From the NCBI GenBank assembly GCA_028688765.1, contig JAQTXO010000002.1, forward strand, positions 1 to 32,649: a DNA stretch of 32,649 nt. The letters are read 5' to 3'. The notes under the pieces are model-generated. The model saw nothing but the letters and a program-made list of their open reading frames with translations, was not told the origin of the DNA and did no database searches. Below are positions 1 through 6,066 of this stretch, piece after piece. The first letter of the stretch is position 1, and every line of letters starts with the position of its first letter. Position numbers and translations under genes: made by a program. Source of the stretch: Acidiphilium sp. (GTDB taxonomy: Bacteria; Pseudomonadota; Alphaproteobacteria; Acetobacterales; Acetobacteraceae).

Positions 1-125
1 GCGCGCTTCGCAGGGCAAGCCCCGCTCGCACGCAACCCGGCCCCGCCCGCCAGCATGTCACCCCCTCCCTCCCGCTGCTCGCCGCGAGGCGTCCAGAAAA
101 GCGCACGCGCTTTCTGGATTTAACA
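1..125 (+). promoter_or_regulatory. Structured leader element, copy R0 (5' part outside window)
   Basis: Non-coding sequence matching 4965-5089 and 28785-28909 almost base for base; the copy is cut by the left edge of the window. It contains the pyrimidine run CCCTCCCTCCC near 63-73 and ends in a hairpin at 93-117 with stem CCAGAAA…TTTCTGG and inner GCGC/GCGC. A strong Shine-Dalgarno sequence (AAGGAAGGAG, 126-135) for ardC follows at once. The position, between the element family and the ribosome-binding site, suggests an untranslated leader or promoter of ardC. That it is a repeated element is seen directly; the regulatory function is inferred. Confidence 0.75.
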
Positions 126-143
126 AAGGAAGGAGTTAGACCA

Positions 144-1067
144 ATGGCCACCGACACCCGCCGCGATCTGTACGCCGAGATAACCAATTCCGTTATCGCC
201 GCTCTTGAGGCAGGCACCCGGCCCTGGGTCCGGTCATGGACAACCGACGCAGATATCACCCGCCCCTTGCGCGCCAATGGCGTTGCATATCGTGGAATCA
301 ACGTCATCAACCTCTGGATATCCGGTGCGGCACGCGGCTACGCCTCACCATTTTGGTTGACGTTCCGGCAGGCGATCGAGCTTGGCGGGCATGTTCGCAA
401 AGGGGAAAAATCAACGCTTGTTGTTTATGCCAGCACCTTCACCAAAAAGGACGAGACCGGATCAGGGGAGACAAGAGAACGGCAGATCCCTTTTCTGAAA
501 AGCTATAGCGTATTCAACGCCGCGCAGATCGAGGGCTTGCCCGCTCACTACCACCCGCAGCCCACCGCCACCGATGACACCAGTGGGAAGATCGAGCACG
601 TCGAACGGTTCTTTTCAAACACCGGAGCAGCAATCGAGAACATCGGTAATCAGCCGCTTTACAGCCATGACCGCGATATTGTCTTGTGCCCGCCTATTTC
701 TACGTTCGATTCACCGCTTTCCTACTATGTCACCCTCGCCCACGAGTTGACCCACTGGACCGGCGCAAAGCACCGGCTGGACCGGATCAGCGATCGCCGC
801 CACGACGCTCATGGCCGGGCTTTCGAGGAATTGATTGCAGAGCTTGGCGCGGCCTTCATTTGCGCGGACCTTGGCATGATCACCACCGCCCGCGAGGAAA
901 ACGCCTCTTATATTGCTAGCTGGCTGACCGCGCTGAAAAACGACAAGCGGTTCATCTTTTCAGCCGCAACCAAGGCGCAACAAGCAGCCGACTATCTCCA
1001 AAGCCTCCAACCCAAAGACGAGACCGGCGAGGCCGCCGACGACTTCGAGGAAGGGGCCGCCGCATGA
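144..1067 (+). CDS. ardC: ArdC-like antirestriction protein
   Basis: A 307-residue protein of the ArdC family. The N-terminal part (about residues 5-130) fits the ArdC single-strand DNA-binding domain, with the typical stretch around RGINVINLW. The C-terminal zincin-like metallopeptidase domain carries the HELTH motif at residues 200-204 and a downstream glutamate-rich segment (FEELIAELGAAF, about 227-238) that supplies the likely third metal ligand. ArdC proteins shield incoming plasmid DNA from restriction endonucleases in the new host. The ATG is preceded by AAGGAAGGAG at good spacing and by structured element R0. The stop overlaps the next start (ATGA). Length is normal for the family. 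Confidence 0.93.
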   Translation: MATDTRRDLYAEITNSVIAALEAGTRPWVRSWTTDADITRPLRANGVAYRGINVINLWISGAARGYASPFWLTFRQAIELGGHVRKGEKSTLVVYASTFTKKDETGSGETRERQIPFLKSYSVFNAAQIEGLPAHYHPQPTATDDTSGKIEHVERFFSNTGAAIENIGNQPLYSHDRDIVLCPPISTFDSPLSYYVTLAHELTHWTGAKHRLDRISDRRHDAHGRAFEELIAELGAAFICADLGMITTAREENASYIASWLTALKNDKRFIFSAATKAQQAADYLQSLQPKDETGEAADDFEEGAAA

Positions 1068-1294
1068 GCGGCCCCGGCATCTGGGAGGATATCAACATGG
1101 GTCATACTCGCATCCACCGCGACGATCGACGCCGCCCACTCGATCGCGCCCCCAAACTGATCGACAAGCGCACTTTCTGGAAACGCGCGCGCGCCGCTGC
1201 CAGGTCGGAGATCATCGCGATCATTTCCGCTCTCAGCGAACCGCGCGCCTCACCACCCCGACGCGGACCCTTGACCGGCGAAATCCACCGCTAA
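1064..1294 (+). CDS. Hypothetical small basic protein
   Basis: A 76-residue arginine-rich protein whose ATG overlaps the ardC stop by four bases (ATGA), so it is probably translationally coupled to ardC. I do not recognise a family. The middle (about residues 30-60) could form a helix of alternating basic and hydrophobic residues. A second in-frame ATG at residue 12 is possible. An accessory role with ArdC is only suggested by the coupling. Confidence 0.5.
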   Translation: MSGPGIWEDINMGHTRIHRDDRRRPLDRAPKLIDKRTFWKRARAAARSEIIAIISALSEPRASPPRRGPLTGEIHR

Positions 1295-1305
1295 CCTTCG
1301 CCATG

Positions 1306-1400
1306 TGTCCCATTTGGTGTATAGTCTGAACGATACGCCCGCGCGTGACGGTAAACCCTCGCTTTCCGACCCGCGCGACGCGACCCCTTCAATTGGGACA
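1306..1400. repeat. Inverted repeat flanking the resolvase leader (possible res site)
   Basis: TGTCCCATTT at 1306-1315 and the reverse complement of 1391-1400 (TGTCCCAATT) match at 9 of 10 positions. They face each other across about 75 bp immediately upstream of the serine recombinase start at 1407. Small serine resolvases usually act at a site beside their own gene and often autorepress from it, so this is a candidate res or operator sequence. The repeat is seen; its function is inferred. Confidence 0.4.
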
Positions 1401-1406
1401 TCACCA

Positions 1407-2021
1407 ATGCGCCGCGCCGTGATCTATTGCCGAGTCTCGACGACCGACCAATCATGCGACCGCCAGCAACACGAGCTCGACGCCTTCGCGCTCGCCGCTG
1501 GTTATCAAGTCATCCAGAGCTTTCGCGAAACCGCGTCCGGCGCGCGAGTGGATCGCGCCGAACGCGCCCGAGTCCTCGCCCTGGCTCAGCGCCGCCAGAT
1601 CGACGCTATACTTGTGACGGAACTTTCGCGCTGGGGCCGCTCGACCCTCGACCTTCTGAAATCCCTGCATCAGTTGCGCGAATGGCGTGTCTCGATCGTC
1701 ACGCTTCGAGGAGCCGCCTTCGACCTCTCGACACCAGAGGGAACCATGATGGCAACCGTTCTCGCAAGCATCGCGCAATTCGAGCGCGAGTTGACCGTAG
1801 AACGGATCAAATCGGGCCTCGCTGCCGCCCGCCTTCGCGGGCGGCAGCTCGGTCGCGCCGCCGGCGATCGGCCTAAGTCCGATCGCTACCAGAAAAAAAT
1901 CCTCGCATTGCGCGACGAGGGCCGCAGTTATCGTTTCATCGCCCGCGAGCTTGGCTTGTCAAAAAACACTGTCATGGGCGTCATCAACCGGGTCGAAAAA
2001 GAACGGGCCACCGTTCCATGA
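1407..2021 (+). CDS. Small serine recombinase (resolvase/invertase family)
   Basis: A 204-residue site-specific recombinase. The catalytic N-terminal domain opens with YCRVSTTDQ, which places the nucleophile at Ser11. It continues with the conserved LSRWGRS segment and the GTMMATVLASIAQFERE region leading to the long E helix. The C-terminal part (about residues 160-200) is a helix-turn-helix of Hin/resolvase type (SYRFIARELGLSKNTV). A longer in-frame GTG start at 1305 exists, but the extra 34 residues fit no resolvase N-terminus and lie over the inverted repeat, so ATG 1407 is preferred. It may resolve plasmid multimers. The stop overlaps the next gene by ATGA. Confidence 0.9.
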   Translation: MRRAVIYCRVSTTDQSCDRQQHELDAFALAAGYQVIQSFRETASGARVDRAERARVLALAQRRQIDAILVTELSRWGRSTLDLLKSLHQLREWRVSIVTLRGAAFDLSTPEGTMMATVLASIAQFERELTVERIKSGLAAARLRGRQLGRAAGDRPKSDRYQKKILALRDEGRSYRFIARELGLSKNTVMGVINRVEKERATVP

Positions 2022-2575
2022 CACGCAAACCGCGCCCGCCTATCAGCGAGGCGACGAGAGCTAAAATGTCGGCCGCCAGCCGCGGCCGTAAATTGTCGGA
2101 CGAAGCGAAAGCCAAACTTTCGCTTGCGGCGCGCAACCGCTCGCCGGAAACCATTGAAAAAATGGCCGCAGCGAAACTCGGCTCGAAACACTCGCCGGAG
2201 ACGATCGCCAAAATGCGCGAGATCCACCGCCAGATACCAATATCGCCAGAAACGCGCGAGAAAATGTCACTTTCTCGCACAGGCTTCAAACATAGCCCGG
2301 CAACGCGGGAAAAAATGTCTGCGATCAAAAAAGGCGTACCTCAAAAACCCGAAGTGCGAGAAACAAAGTCTCGTATAGCTAAAGAACGGGCTTCAACACC
2401 TGAAGGCCGCGCGCACCTCGAAGCCACGCTTTTTCGTGCGTCGCGCAATCCCACGGCTGAAACACGATCCAAATTGGTTCAAGCCGCACTTGCCCGATCG
2501 CCCGAGACGCGCGCTAAAATGTCGGCTGGCGCGAAAGCGATGTGGGAGAGACGACGAGCCGCCAAATCTGAATGA
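2018..2575 (+). CDS. NUMOD3-like repeat protein without nuclease domain
   Basis: A 185-residue, highly basic protein built almost entirely from about nine imperfect copies of a short motif of the form S-P-E-T-x-x-K-M-S, for example SPETIEKMA, SPETIAKMR, SPETREKMS, SPATREKMS and SPETRAKMS. This pattern matches NUMOD3, a DNA-binding module normally found in one to three copies in the tail of GIY-YIG or HNH homing endonucleases. No GIY-YIG, HNH or LAGLIDADG motif is visible. The ATG overlaps the resolvase stop, so the two are probably co-translated. The protein could be a DNA-binding partner of the recombinase or the remnant of a homing endonuclease. Confidence 0.8.
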   Translation: MTRKPRPPISEATRAKMSAASRGRKLSDEAKAKLSLAARNRSPETIEKMAAAKLGSKHSPETIAKMREIHRQIPISPETREKMSLSRTGFKHSPATREKMSAIKKGVPQKPEVRETKSRIAKERASTPEGRAHLEATLFRASRNPTAETRSKLVQAALARSPETRAKMSAGAKAMWERRRAAKSE

Positions 2576-2636
2576 AACACCAACCAAAAATAAAACCACT
2601 ACTTGCCTCACTCTCTCACACCGGAAATTCTTAGCG

Positions 2637-3425
2637 ATGAAACCCCAACCCCCGATCGGTGATCCGCCTTACCCTGAACGTGTAGAAATTCGGCATGATG
2701 CGTATTCAGAAACGCTGATGTCGCAGACTTGCGACATCATCGAAACGACTGGCGACCACGACCGTAAGTTTTTCTCCGCCATCCGCTATCGGACATTTGC
2801 AGGACCACATACGCTCCGGTTCGAGGCAAGATTCGAACCGGTCTCCCCGCATAATCCGACTGCACCTGAACAGGGTATGGGTATAAAGAATCGAATCGAT
2901 TTAACACTTGATGTCGAACGCAATGTTGCATCGCTTGGCCCGAAGGGAAATATTATCATTGATATGCCCTACAGAAATCGCGGTATCGGGCGTTACATGC
3001 TTTCCCGCGTACTGACCTGGTTGAAAGTTAAGGCACCATCCGCATCAATCAATCCGGGCTGGCTTAGTCCTGTAGATGGCGGATCGAATCACATTGGCCG
3101 CGATCGGTTTTATCGGAGTCAGGGTTTCCGAATTCATGAATCAGAACACACGCCGGAATCTGGCACTTTCTGGATTGAAAACGCCAGCCTTCTTACACCA
3201 TCCTACAATGATAATAAGGTCAAGGTCATGGACCCCCGGTCGATTGCAGTGACGTTAGCCGCGAATGCACTAGAAATCGAGAATATTTCTTTTGAGTCTG
3301 AACACCGCCTTAAAACTATTCGCGCGCAACGAACCTTAATTTCCCGCTACCAGAGGATTGCAACTTGGCTTGTCTTGGCTCTAATTCTAATCGGTGTGTT
3401 GTTTTATTTGCTGCGACACATATGA
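2637..3425 (+). CDS. GNAT-like protein with C-terminal transmembrane anchor
   Basis: A 262-residue protein. The central part has the acetyl-CoA-binding signature of GNAT acetyltransferases (YRNRGIGRYMLSRVL, motif A) followed by a motif-B-like RDRFYRSQGFRI. The C-terminus has one hydrophobic segment (WLVLALILIGVLFYLL) ending in a short basic tail, so the enzyme is probably anchored to the inner membrane facing the cytoplasm. The open frame extends upstream to 2436 but overlaps the previous gene there; ATG 2637 gives a sensible start. No strong Shine-Dalgarno sequence is visible. Substrate unknown. It ends seven bases before repeat element R1. Confidence 0.65.
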   Translation: MKPQPPIGDPPYPERVEIRHDAYSETLMSQTCDIIETTGDHDRKFFSAIRYRTFAGPHTLRFEARFEPVSPHNPTAPEQGMGIKNRIDLTLDVERNVASLGPKGNIIIDMPYRNRGIGRYMLSRVLTWLKVKAPSASINPGWLSPVDGGSNHIGRDRFYRSQGFRIHESEHTPESGTFWIENASLLTPSYNDNKVKVMDPRSIAVTLAANALEIENISFESEHRLKTIRAQRTLISRYQRIATWLVLALILIGVLFYLLRHI

Positions 3426-3432
3426 CGCTTGT

Positions 3433-3566
3433 GTGTCTCCCCGGCAAGCCGGGGCCGGGCTCTAGTTCGGTAAGCGAAGGCGCTAACCGAACCGGAACCC
3501 CGCTGATAGGCGCGGGTTTCCGCCCTTCGGGTAACGATCCCTGACACCGCGCCGGCAAGCCGGCGC
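3433..3566 (+). repeat. Structured element, solitary 5' half (R1, segment A)
   Basis: Matches 4594-4726 and 28418-28546 closely. It opens with GTGTC (3433-3437) and reaches the complementary GACAC at 3543-3547, which would close a multi-branched fold. Inside are hairpins on CCCCGGCAAGCCGGGG, on GTTCGGT…ACCGAAC with inner AGCG/CGCT, and on AACCC…GGGTT. A last hairpin follows at 3549-3566 (GCGCCGG, loop CAAG, CCGGCGC); in copy R2 the same position reads ACACCGG/CCGGTGT. Unlike R2 and R3, this copy is not followed by the 3' half or by a gene on the same strand. Confidence 0.75.
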
Positions 3567-3608
3567 GCGGCTTGTTCGCCTTTCAAAGCCAGCCGAAGCC
3601 GCCAATGC

Positions 3609-3884
3609 CTAATGCGTACCCCCAGATCAGGGCATAGCCATCGCCGCTTTCCGGCTCAGCTCCGCAACATCTCTTTTGTGCCGCATGGGTGCGTTTCAGC
3701 CACAAATATTCCCGGCCCTTTCCTGCCGTTCCGCCACGCCGCGCCGATTTCTGCGATTATTCGCCAGCGCCCGGCAGTCCGGCCCGTTGGCGCTTTTCTG
3801 ATCGCCGTGACACGCCCCCGCGCGACCGTGTGCGAAGCTGGCCCTTGTATTTGCCTCTCGAAATTGACCGCCGCCCATCAACAT
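3609..3884 (-). pseudogene. Degenerate DUF736 gene
   Basis: Read on the minus strand, this segment is a decayed copy of the DUF736 gene at 4170-4475. Long blocks match, including those encoding DQKSANGPD, AEIGAAWR, GREYLWLK and ESGDGYALIWG, but small deletions and frameshifts between them destroy the frame and shorten it from 306 to 276 bases. The start (ATG at 3884) and the leader upstream of it also match the intact copy, so gene and leader were duplicated as an inverted repeat before decay. Short open frames in the region are by-products of the frameshifts. Confidence 0.85.
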
Positions 3885-4169
3885 TGTCTGTCTCCCTTGC
3901 GGAGTTCGGCCCGCCTATTCGGCCTCGATCGATGGCACAATGACGGATGGCGCGATGGCCGCAACCGGCGTCTCCCGCGTCTTGCGGGAGGCCAGGTTGC
4001 GTTTCGCGCGGGGTAAACCCCGCACGCTCCGCAACCCGACCTCCCGCAATCCGCAGGCTCCCCCGGCCCTCCGCTGCGCTACGGCCCCAAGAGGGGTGCA
4101 GCCATCGCGCCATCCGTCTCAGGCGTGCCATCGAGGCCGAATAGGCGGCCCGAACTCAGGAGACAGACA
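3885..4169. repeat. Inverted-repeat leader region between two DUF736 copies
   Basis: The arms are 3885-3959 and 4101-4169. The innermost 18 bases form a perfect inverted repeat (GACGGATGGCGCGATGGC at 3942-3959, complement at 4101-4118), and the outer parts match with small indels. The central 141 bases hold further hairpins: CGCAACC…GGTTGCG around TCCCGC…GCGGGA (3960-4001), and GGGGTAAACCCC (4010-4021). The right arm carries the Shine-Dalgarno sequence for the intact DUF736 gene. I see no convincing gene here; it could be a divergent promoter/leader or a cruciform. Confidence 0.7.
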
Positions 4170-4475
4170 ATGTTGATCGGCACTTTCAAACTTCTCGAAA
4201 ACGGCAAATACAAGGGCCAGCTCCGCACACTCACAGTCGATGCGCGGGTCGATATCGTCCCCGTCGATCAGAAAAGCGCCAACGGGCCGGACTACCGCCT
4301 CTTCGCAGGCATCGCAGAAATCGGCGCGGCGTGGCGGAAGACATCGGAAAAATCGGGCCGGGAATATTTGTGGCTGAAACTCGATGACCCGAGCTTCCCG
4401 AAAGAGATCTGGGCTTCGCTGATTGAGCAGGAAAGCGGCGATGGCTATGCCCTGATCTGGGGGCGGCGCGATTAA
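4170..4475 (+). CDS. DUF736 family protein (intact copy)
   Basis: A 101-residue protein with the DUF736 opening MLIGTFKLLENGKYKGQLRTL and the conserved core around GPDYRLFAG and GREYLWLKLDDPSFP. DUF736 proteins are common on alphaproteobacterial plasmids and integrative elements; their function is unknown. The ATG at 4170 was chosen over the upstream in-frame ATG at 4125 because CAGGAGA lies just before it and family similarity begins there. A clear terminator follows at 4482. A degraded inverted copy lies at 3609-3884; another DUF736 gene lies at 5486-5809 and a further one starts at 32564. Confidence 0.92.
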   Translation: MLIGTFKLLENGKYKGQLRTLTVDARVDIVPVDQKSANGPDYRLFAGIAEIGAAWRKTSEKSGREYLWLKLDDPSFPKEIWASLIEQESGDGYALIWGRRD

Positions 4476-4481
4476 GGAATT

Positions 4482-4502
4482 GGCGGCTTCGGCCGCCTTT
4501 TT
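4482..4502 (+). terminator. Rho-independent terminator after DUF736
   Basis: A perfect six-base-pair stem GGCGGC/GCCGCC with a stable TTCG tetraloop (4488-4491) is followed by a run of five T. It lies six bases after the DUF736 stop. Confidence 0.9.
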
Positions 4503-4593
4503 CTTTGCTCACCGCCGCAGATGGTTGGGATTGTTGAAGGAAACACCAAAGAGAATGAAACAAAGGCACATCACTCGACGAGAACAGAATTGC

Positions 4594-5094
4594 GTGTCTC
4601 CCCGGCAAGCCGGGGCCGGGCTCTAGTTCGGTAAGCGAAGGCGCTAACCGAACCGGAACCCCGCTGATAGGCGCGGGTTTCCGCCTTGCGGTAACGATCC
4701 CTGACACCACACCGGCAAGCCGGTGTGAGCGGGGCCAGCGGGCTTCGCCCGCCCTGCCCCTGCACCCCGCGCCGTTCCGGCGCGTGCGGCCCGCGCCGAT
4801 CGGCGCGGAAGATAAACACCAAAGTATGACGATGTACGGCTATCGAACTGGTATGCAGTTATCAATGCCGCAGCTAGTTATCATCGCGCAGACGCGCGAA
4901 ATGTAAGGGAGGGAGGGCGCCGCCCTCCCTCCCCCCGAAATGCTGGCTACAGCAGAGCCAGGCCGCGCGCTTCGCAGGGCAAGCCCCGCTCGCACGCAAC
5001 CCGGTCCCGCCCGCCAGCATGTCACCCCCTCCCTCCCGCTGCTCGCCGCGAGGCGTCCAGAAAAGCGCACGCGCTTTCTGGATTTCACAAAAGG
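4594..5094 (+). repeat. Structured repeat element, complete copy R2
   Basis: A roughly 500-bp non-coding repeat. From about 4609 to 5090 it matches 28429-28910 with only four substitutions seen (4819, 4909, 5005, 5086). Segment A (4594-4726) is closed by GTGTC/GACAC and ends in hairpin ACACCGG/CCGGTGT. A GC-rich middle follows, then an imperfect AT-rich inverted repeat at about 4833-4875. Segment B (about 4879-5094) holds hairpin CGCGC-AGAC-GCGCG (4885-4898), a strong hairpin GGGAGGGAGGGCG/CGCCCTCCCTCCC (4907-4933), a second CCCTCCCTCCC near 5027-5038, and the terminal hairpin 5057-5081. Antisense open frames in it look like GC-driven artefacts. Confidence 0.85.
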
Positions 5095-5104
5095 AGATTG
5101 ACAT
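4879..5104 (+). ncRNA. Putative 5' leader RNA of the DUF2958 gene
   Basis: This is the part of the element shared by all gene-proximal copies, including the diverged inverted one. A TATCAT box at 4879-4884 just precedes the conserved CGCGC/GCGCG hairpin, so transcription could start near 4890. The leader would then contain the G-rich/C-rich hairpin, a second C-rich tract able to compete for the same G-rich strand, and the CCAGAAA…TTTCTGG hairpin immediately before the Shine-Dalgarno sequence AAAAGGAG (5089-5096). Hairpins and conservation are seen; the RNA and its start are inferred. Confidence 0.45.
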
Positions 5105-5440
5105 ATGCCCCCCGTTCTCACCGACGCCGACCGCCACCAGCTCATGAGCAATGCCCGCGCCACCGCAGAAAATGACGACCTCGATCCTCAGCCCGTTGTG
5201 CGGCTTTTTCTACTCGGCACGAATGCGTCTTGGCTTCTCACCGAACTCATGCCCCATGATCCTGATACTGCTTTCGGTCTCTGCGATCTCGGCATGGGTT
5301 GCCCCGAACTCGGCTATGTCAGCATATCGGAAATCTCTGGCTCCCGGCTCCCGCTCATGCGTGATCCTGCTTTCCGTCCGACGCGCACCTTGAGCGAATA
5401 TGCCACAATCGCGAACCGCGAAGGCATCATCACCCTTTGA
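5105..5440 (+). CDS. DUF2958 family protein
   Basis: A 111-residue protein matching DUF2958 in length and landmarks: the LTDADRHQLMSN start, the PVVRLF strand, the WLLTEL segment and the highly characteristic FGLCDLGMGCPELGYVS block (about residues 57-73). The function of the family is unknown; members sit on plasmids and integrative elements near ArdC, DUF736 and ParB-like genes. ATG 5105 follows AAAAGGAG and the whole of repeat element R2, so its expression is likely set by that leader. A strong hairpin follows the stop directly and separates it from the convergent DUF736 gene. Confidence 0.9.
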   Translation: MPPVLTDADRHQLMSNARATAENDDLDPQPVVRLFLLGTNASWLLTELMPHDPDTAFGLCDLGMGCPELGYVSISEISGSRLPLMRDPAFRPTRTLSEYATIANREGIITL

Positions 5441-5476
5441 TGTGAAGGGAGGCCGCCTGGGCGGCCTCCCTTCACA
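5441..5476. terminator. Hairpin between convergent genes
   Basis: A perfect 16-bp stem, TGTGAAGGGAGGCCGC (5441-5456) with its complement at 5461-5476 and loop CTGG, lies between the stops of the DUF2958 gene (plus) and a DUF736 gene (minus). There is no long T run on either strand, so it may act as a weak bidirectional terminator or protect both mRNA 3' ends. Confidence 0.6.
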
Positions 5477-5485
5477 GGCGAGGCG

Positions 5486-5809
5486 TCAAGCCACTTTGCT
5501 ATATTTCGCGCTCCCCGGCCTATACCATTCCGCGATCCATTCCCCGCCATCGGTTTCCCTCAACGTGGCATCGATCGGCACCGGAAACAGCGGATCATCG
5601 AGACGCAGCGTCAGGTAACGCGAGCCGTCATCAGCCTGCTTTGCGAAGCCAGAGCCGACCAGAAAAGTCCCCGCGAAAATCAAATGAGTTGGCCCGACAT
5701 CGACCACCCGGTTTGTGACCGGCTGGATCACAATGTCCAATTTAAGCGTGATCGTCCGCAGATCCCCACTGTATGCACCGCCTTGCTGGCAAAAACGCCC
5801 GATAATCAT
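5486..5809 (-). CDS. DUF736 family protein (minus-strand copy)
   Basis: A 107-residue DUF736 protein beginning MIIGRFCQQGGAYSGDLRT, with the family core (GPTHLIFAGTF, SRYLTLRLDDPLFP) and a tryptophan-containing tail. It is clearly diverged from the copy at 4170, so it is an older paralogue. The much longer open frame reaching 6271 runs through the repeat element and into parA; ATG 5809 is chosen because AAAGGGA lies six bases upstream and family similarity starts there. Its leader is the diverged inverted element R2', and its promoter probably lies in the shared region with parA. Confidence 0.88.
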   Translation of the reverse strand: MIIGRFCQQGGAYSGDLRTITLKLDIVIQPVTNRVVDVGPTHLIFAGTFLVGSGFAKQADDGSRYLTLRLDDPLFPVPIDATLRETDGGEWIAEWYRPGSAKYSKVA

Positions 5810-5830
5810 GGTCTTGTCCCTTTCGTCATT

Positions 5831-6055
5831 CCAGAAAACACCCAAGCGAAGCGCCGGGCTGTTTTCTGGACGCCTCGCGGCGAGCAGCGGGAGGGGAGGG
5901 GGGGACATACCGGCGGGCGGAGCCGGGTTGCAAGCAAGCGGGGCTTGCCCTGCGAAGCGCGCGACCTGGCTCTGCCGTAGGCGGTATTTCCGGGGGAGGG
6001 GAGGGCCGCGCCCTCCCTCCCTTACGTTTCGCGCGTCTGCGCGAATACTCGTAAC
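5831..6055 (-). ncRNA. Putative 5' leader RNA, diverged inverted copy R2'
   Basis: Read on the minus strand this is segment B of the repeat family with many substitutions. It keeps GCGCAGACGCGCG, the G-rich/C-rich hairpin (plus-strand 5992-6021), the GCGCTTCGCAGGGCAAGCCCCGC block and the block before the last hairpin. The terminal hairpin (5831-5869) keeps CCAGAAA/TTTCTGG but extends through a different ten-base stem, CCAGAAAACA/TGTTTTCTGG. Stem complementarity kept with changed sequence argues for a functional fold. The DUF736 Shine-Dalgarno sequence and ATG (5809) follow. Confidence 0.6.
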
Positions 6056-6066
6056 GGAATGCCTTG

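Noticed and set aside
1305..1406. GTG start 34 residues upstream of the resolvase
   Set aside because: The extra residues fit no resolvase and cover the inverted repeat; the family start is at 1407.
3612..4016. 134-residue plus-strand frame
   Set aside because: It runs antisense through the DUF736 pseudogene and its leader, so it is a by-product of the decayed gene.
4594..4726. Segment A as an integron attC site or a transposon end
   Set aside because: No GTTRRRY/RYYYAAC core pair, no integrase, no transposase and no target-site duplication are visible; the fold is more complex than an attC hairpin.
4644..4865. Open frames antisense to the repeat elements (also 4571-4822, 4840-5163, 28464-28685 and 28660-28890)
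   Set aside because: They are duplicated only because the element is, have arginine/alanine/glycine-rich products without domains, and lie across hairpins; they look like GC-driven artefacts.
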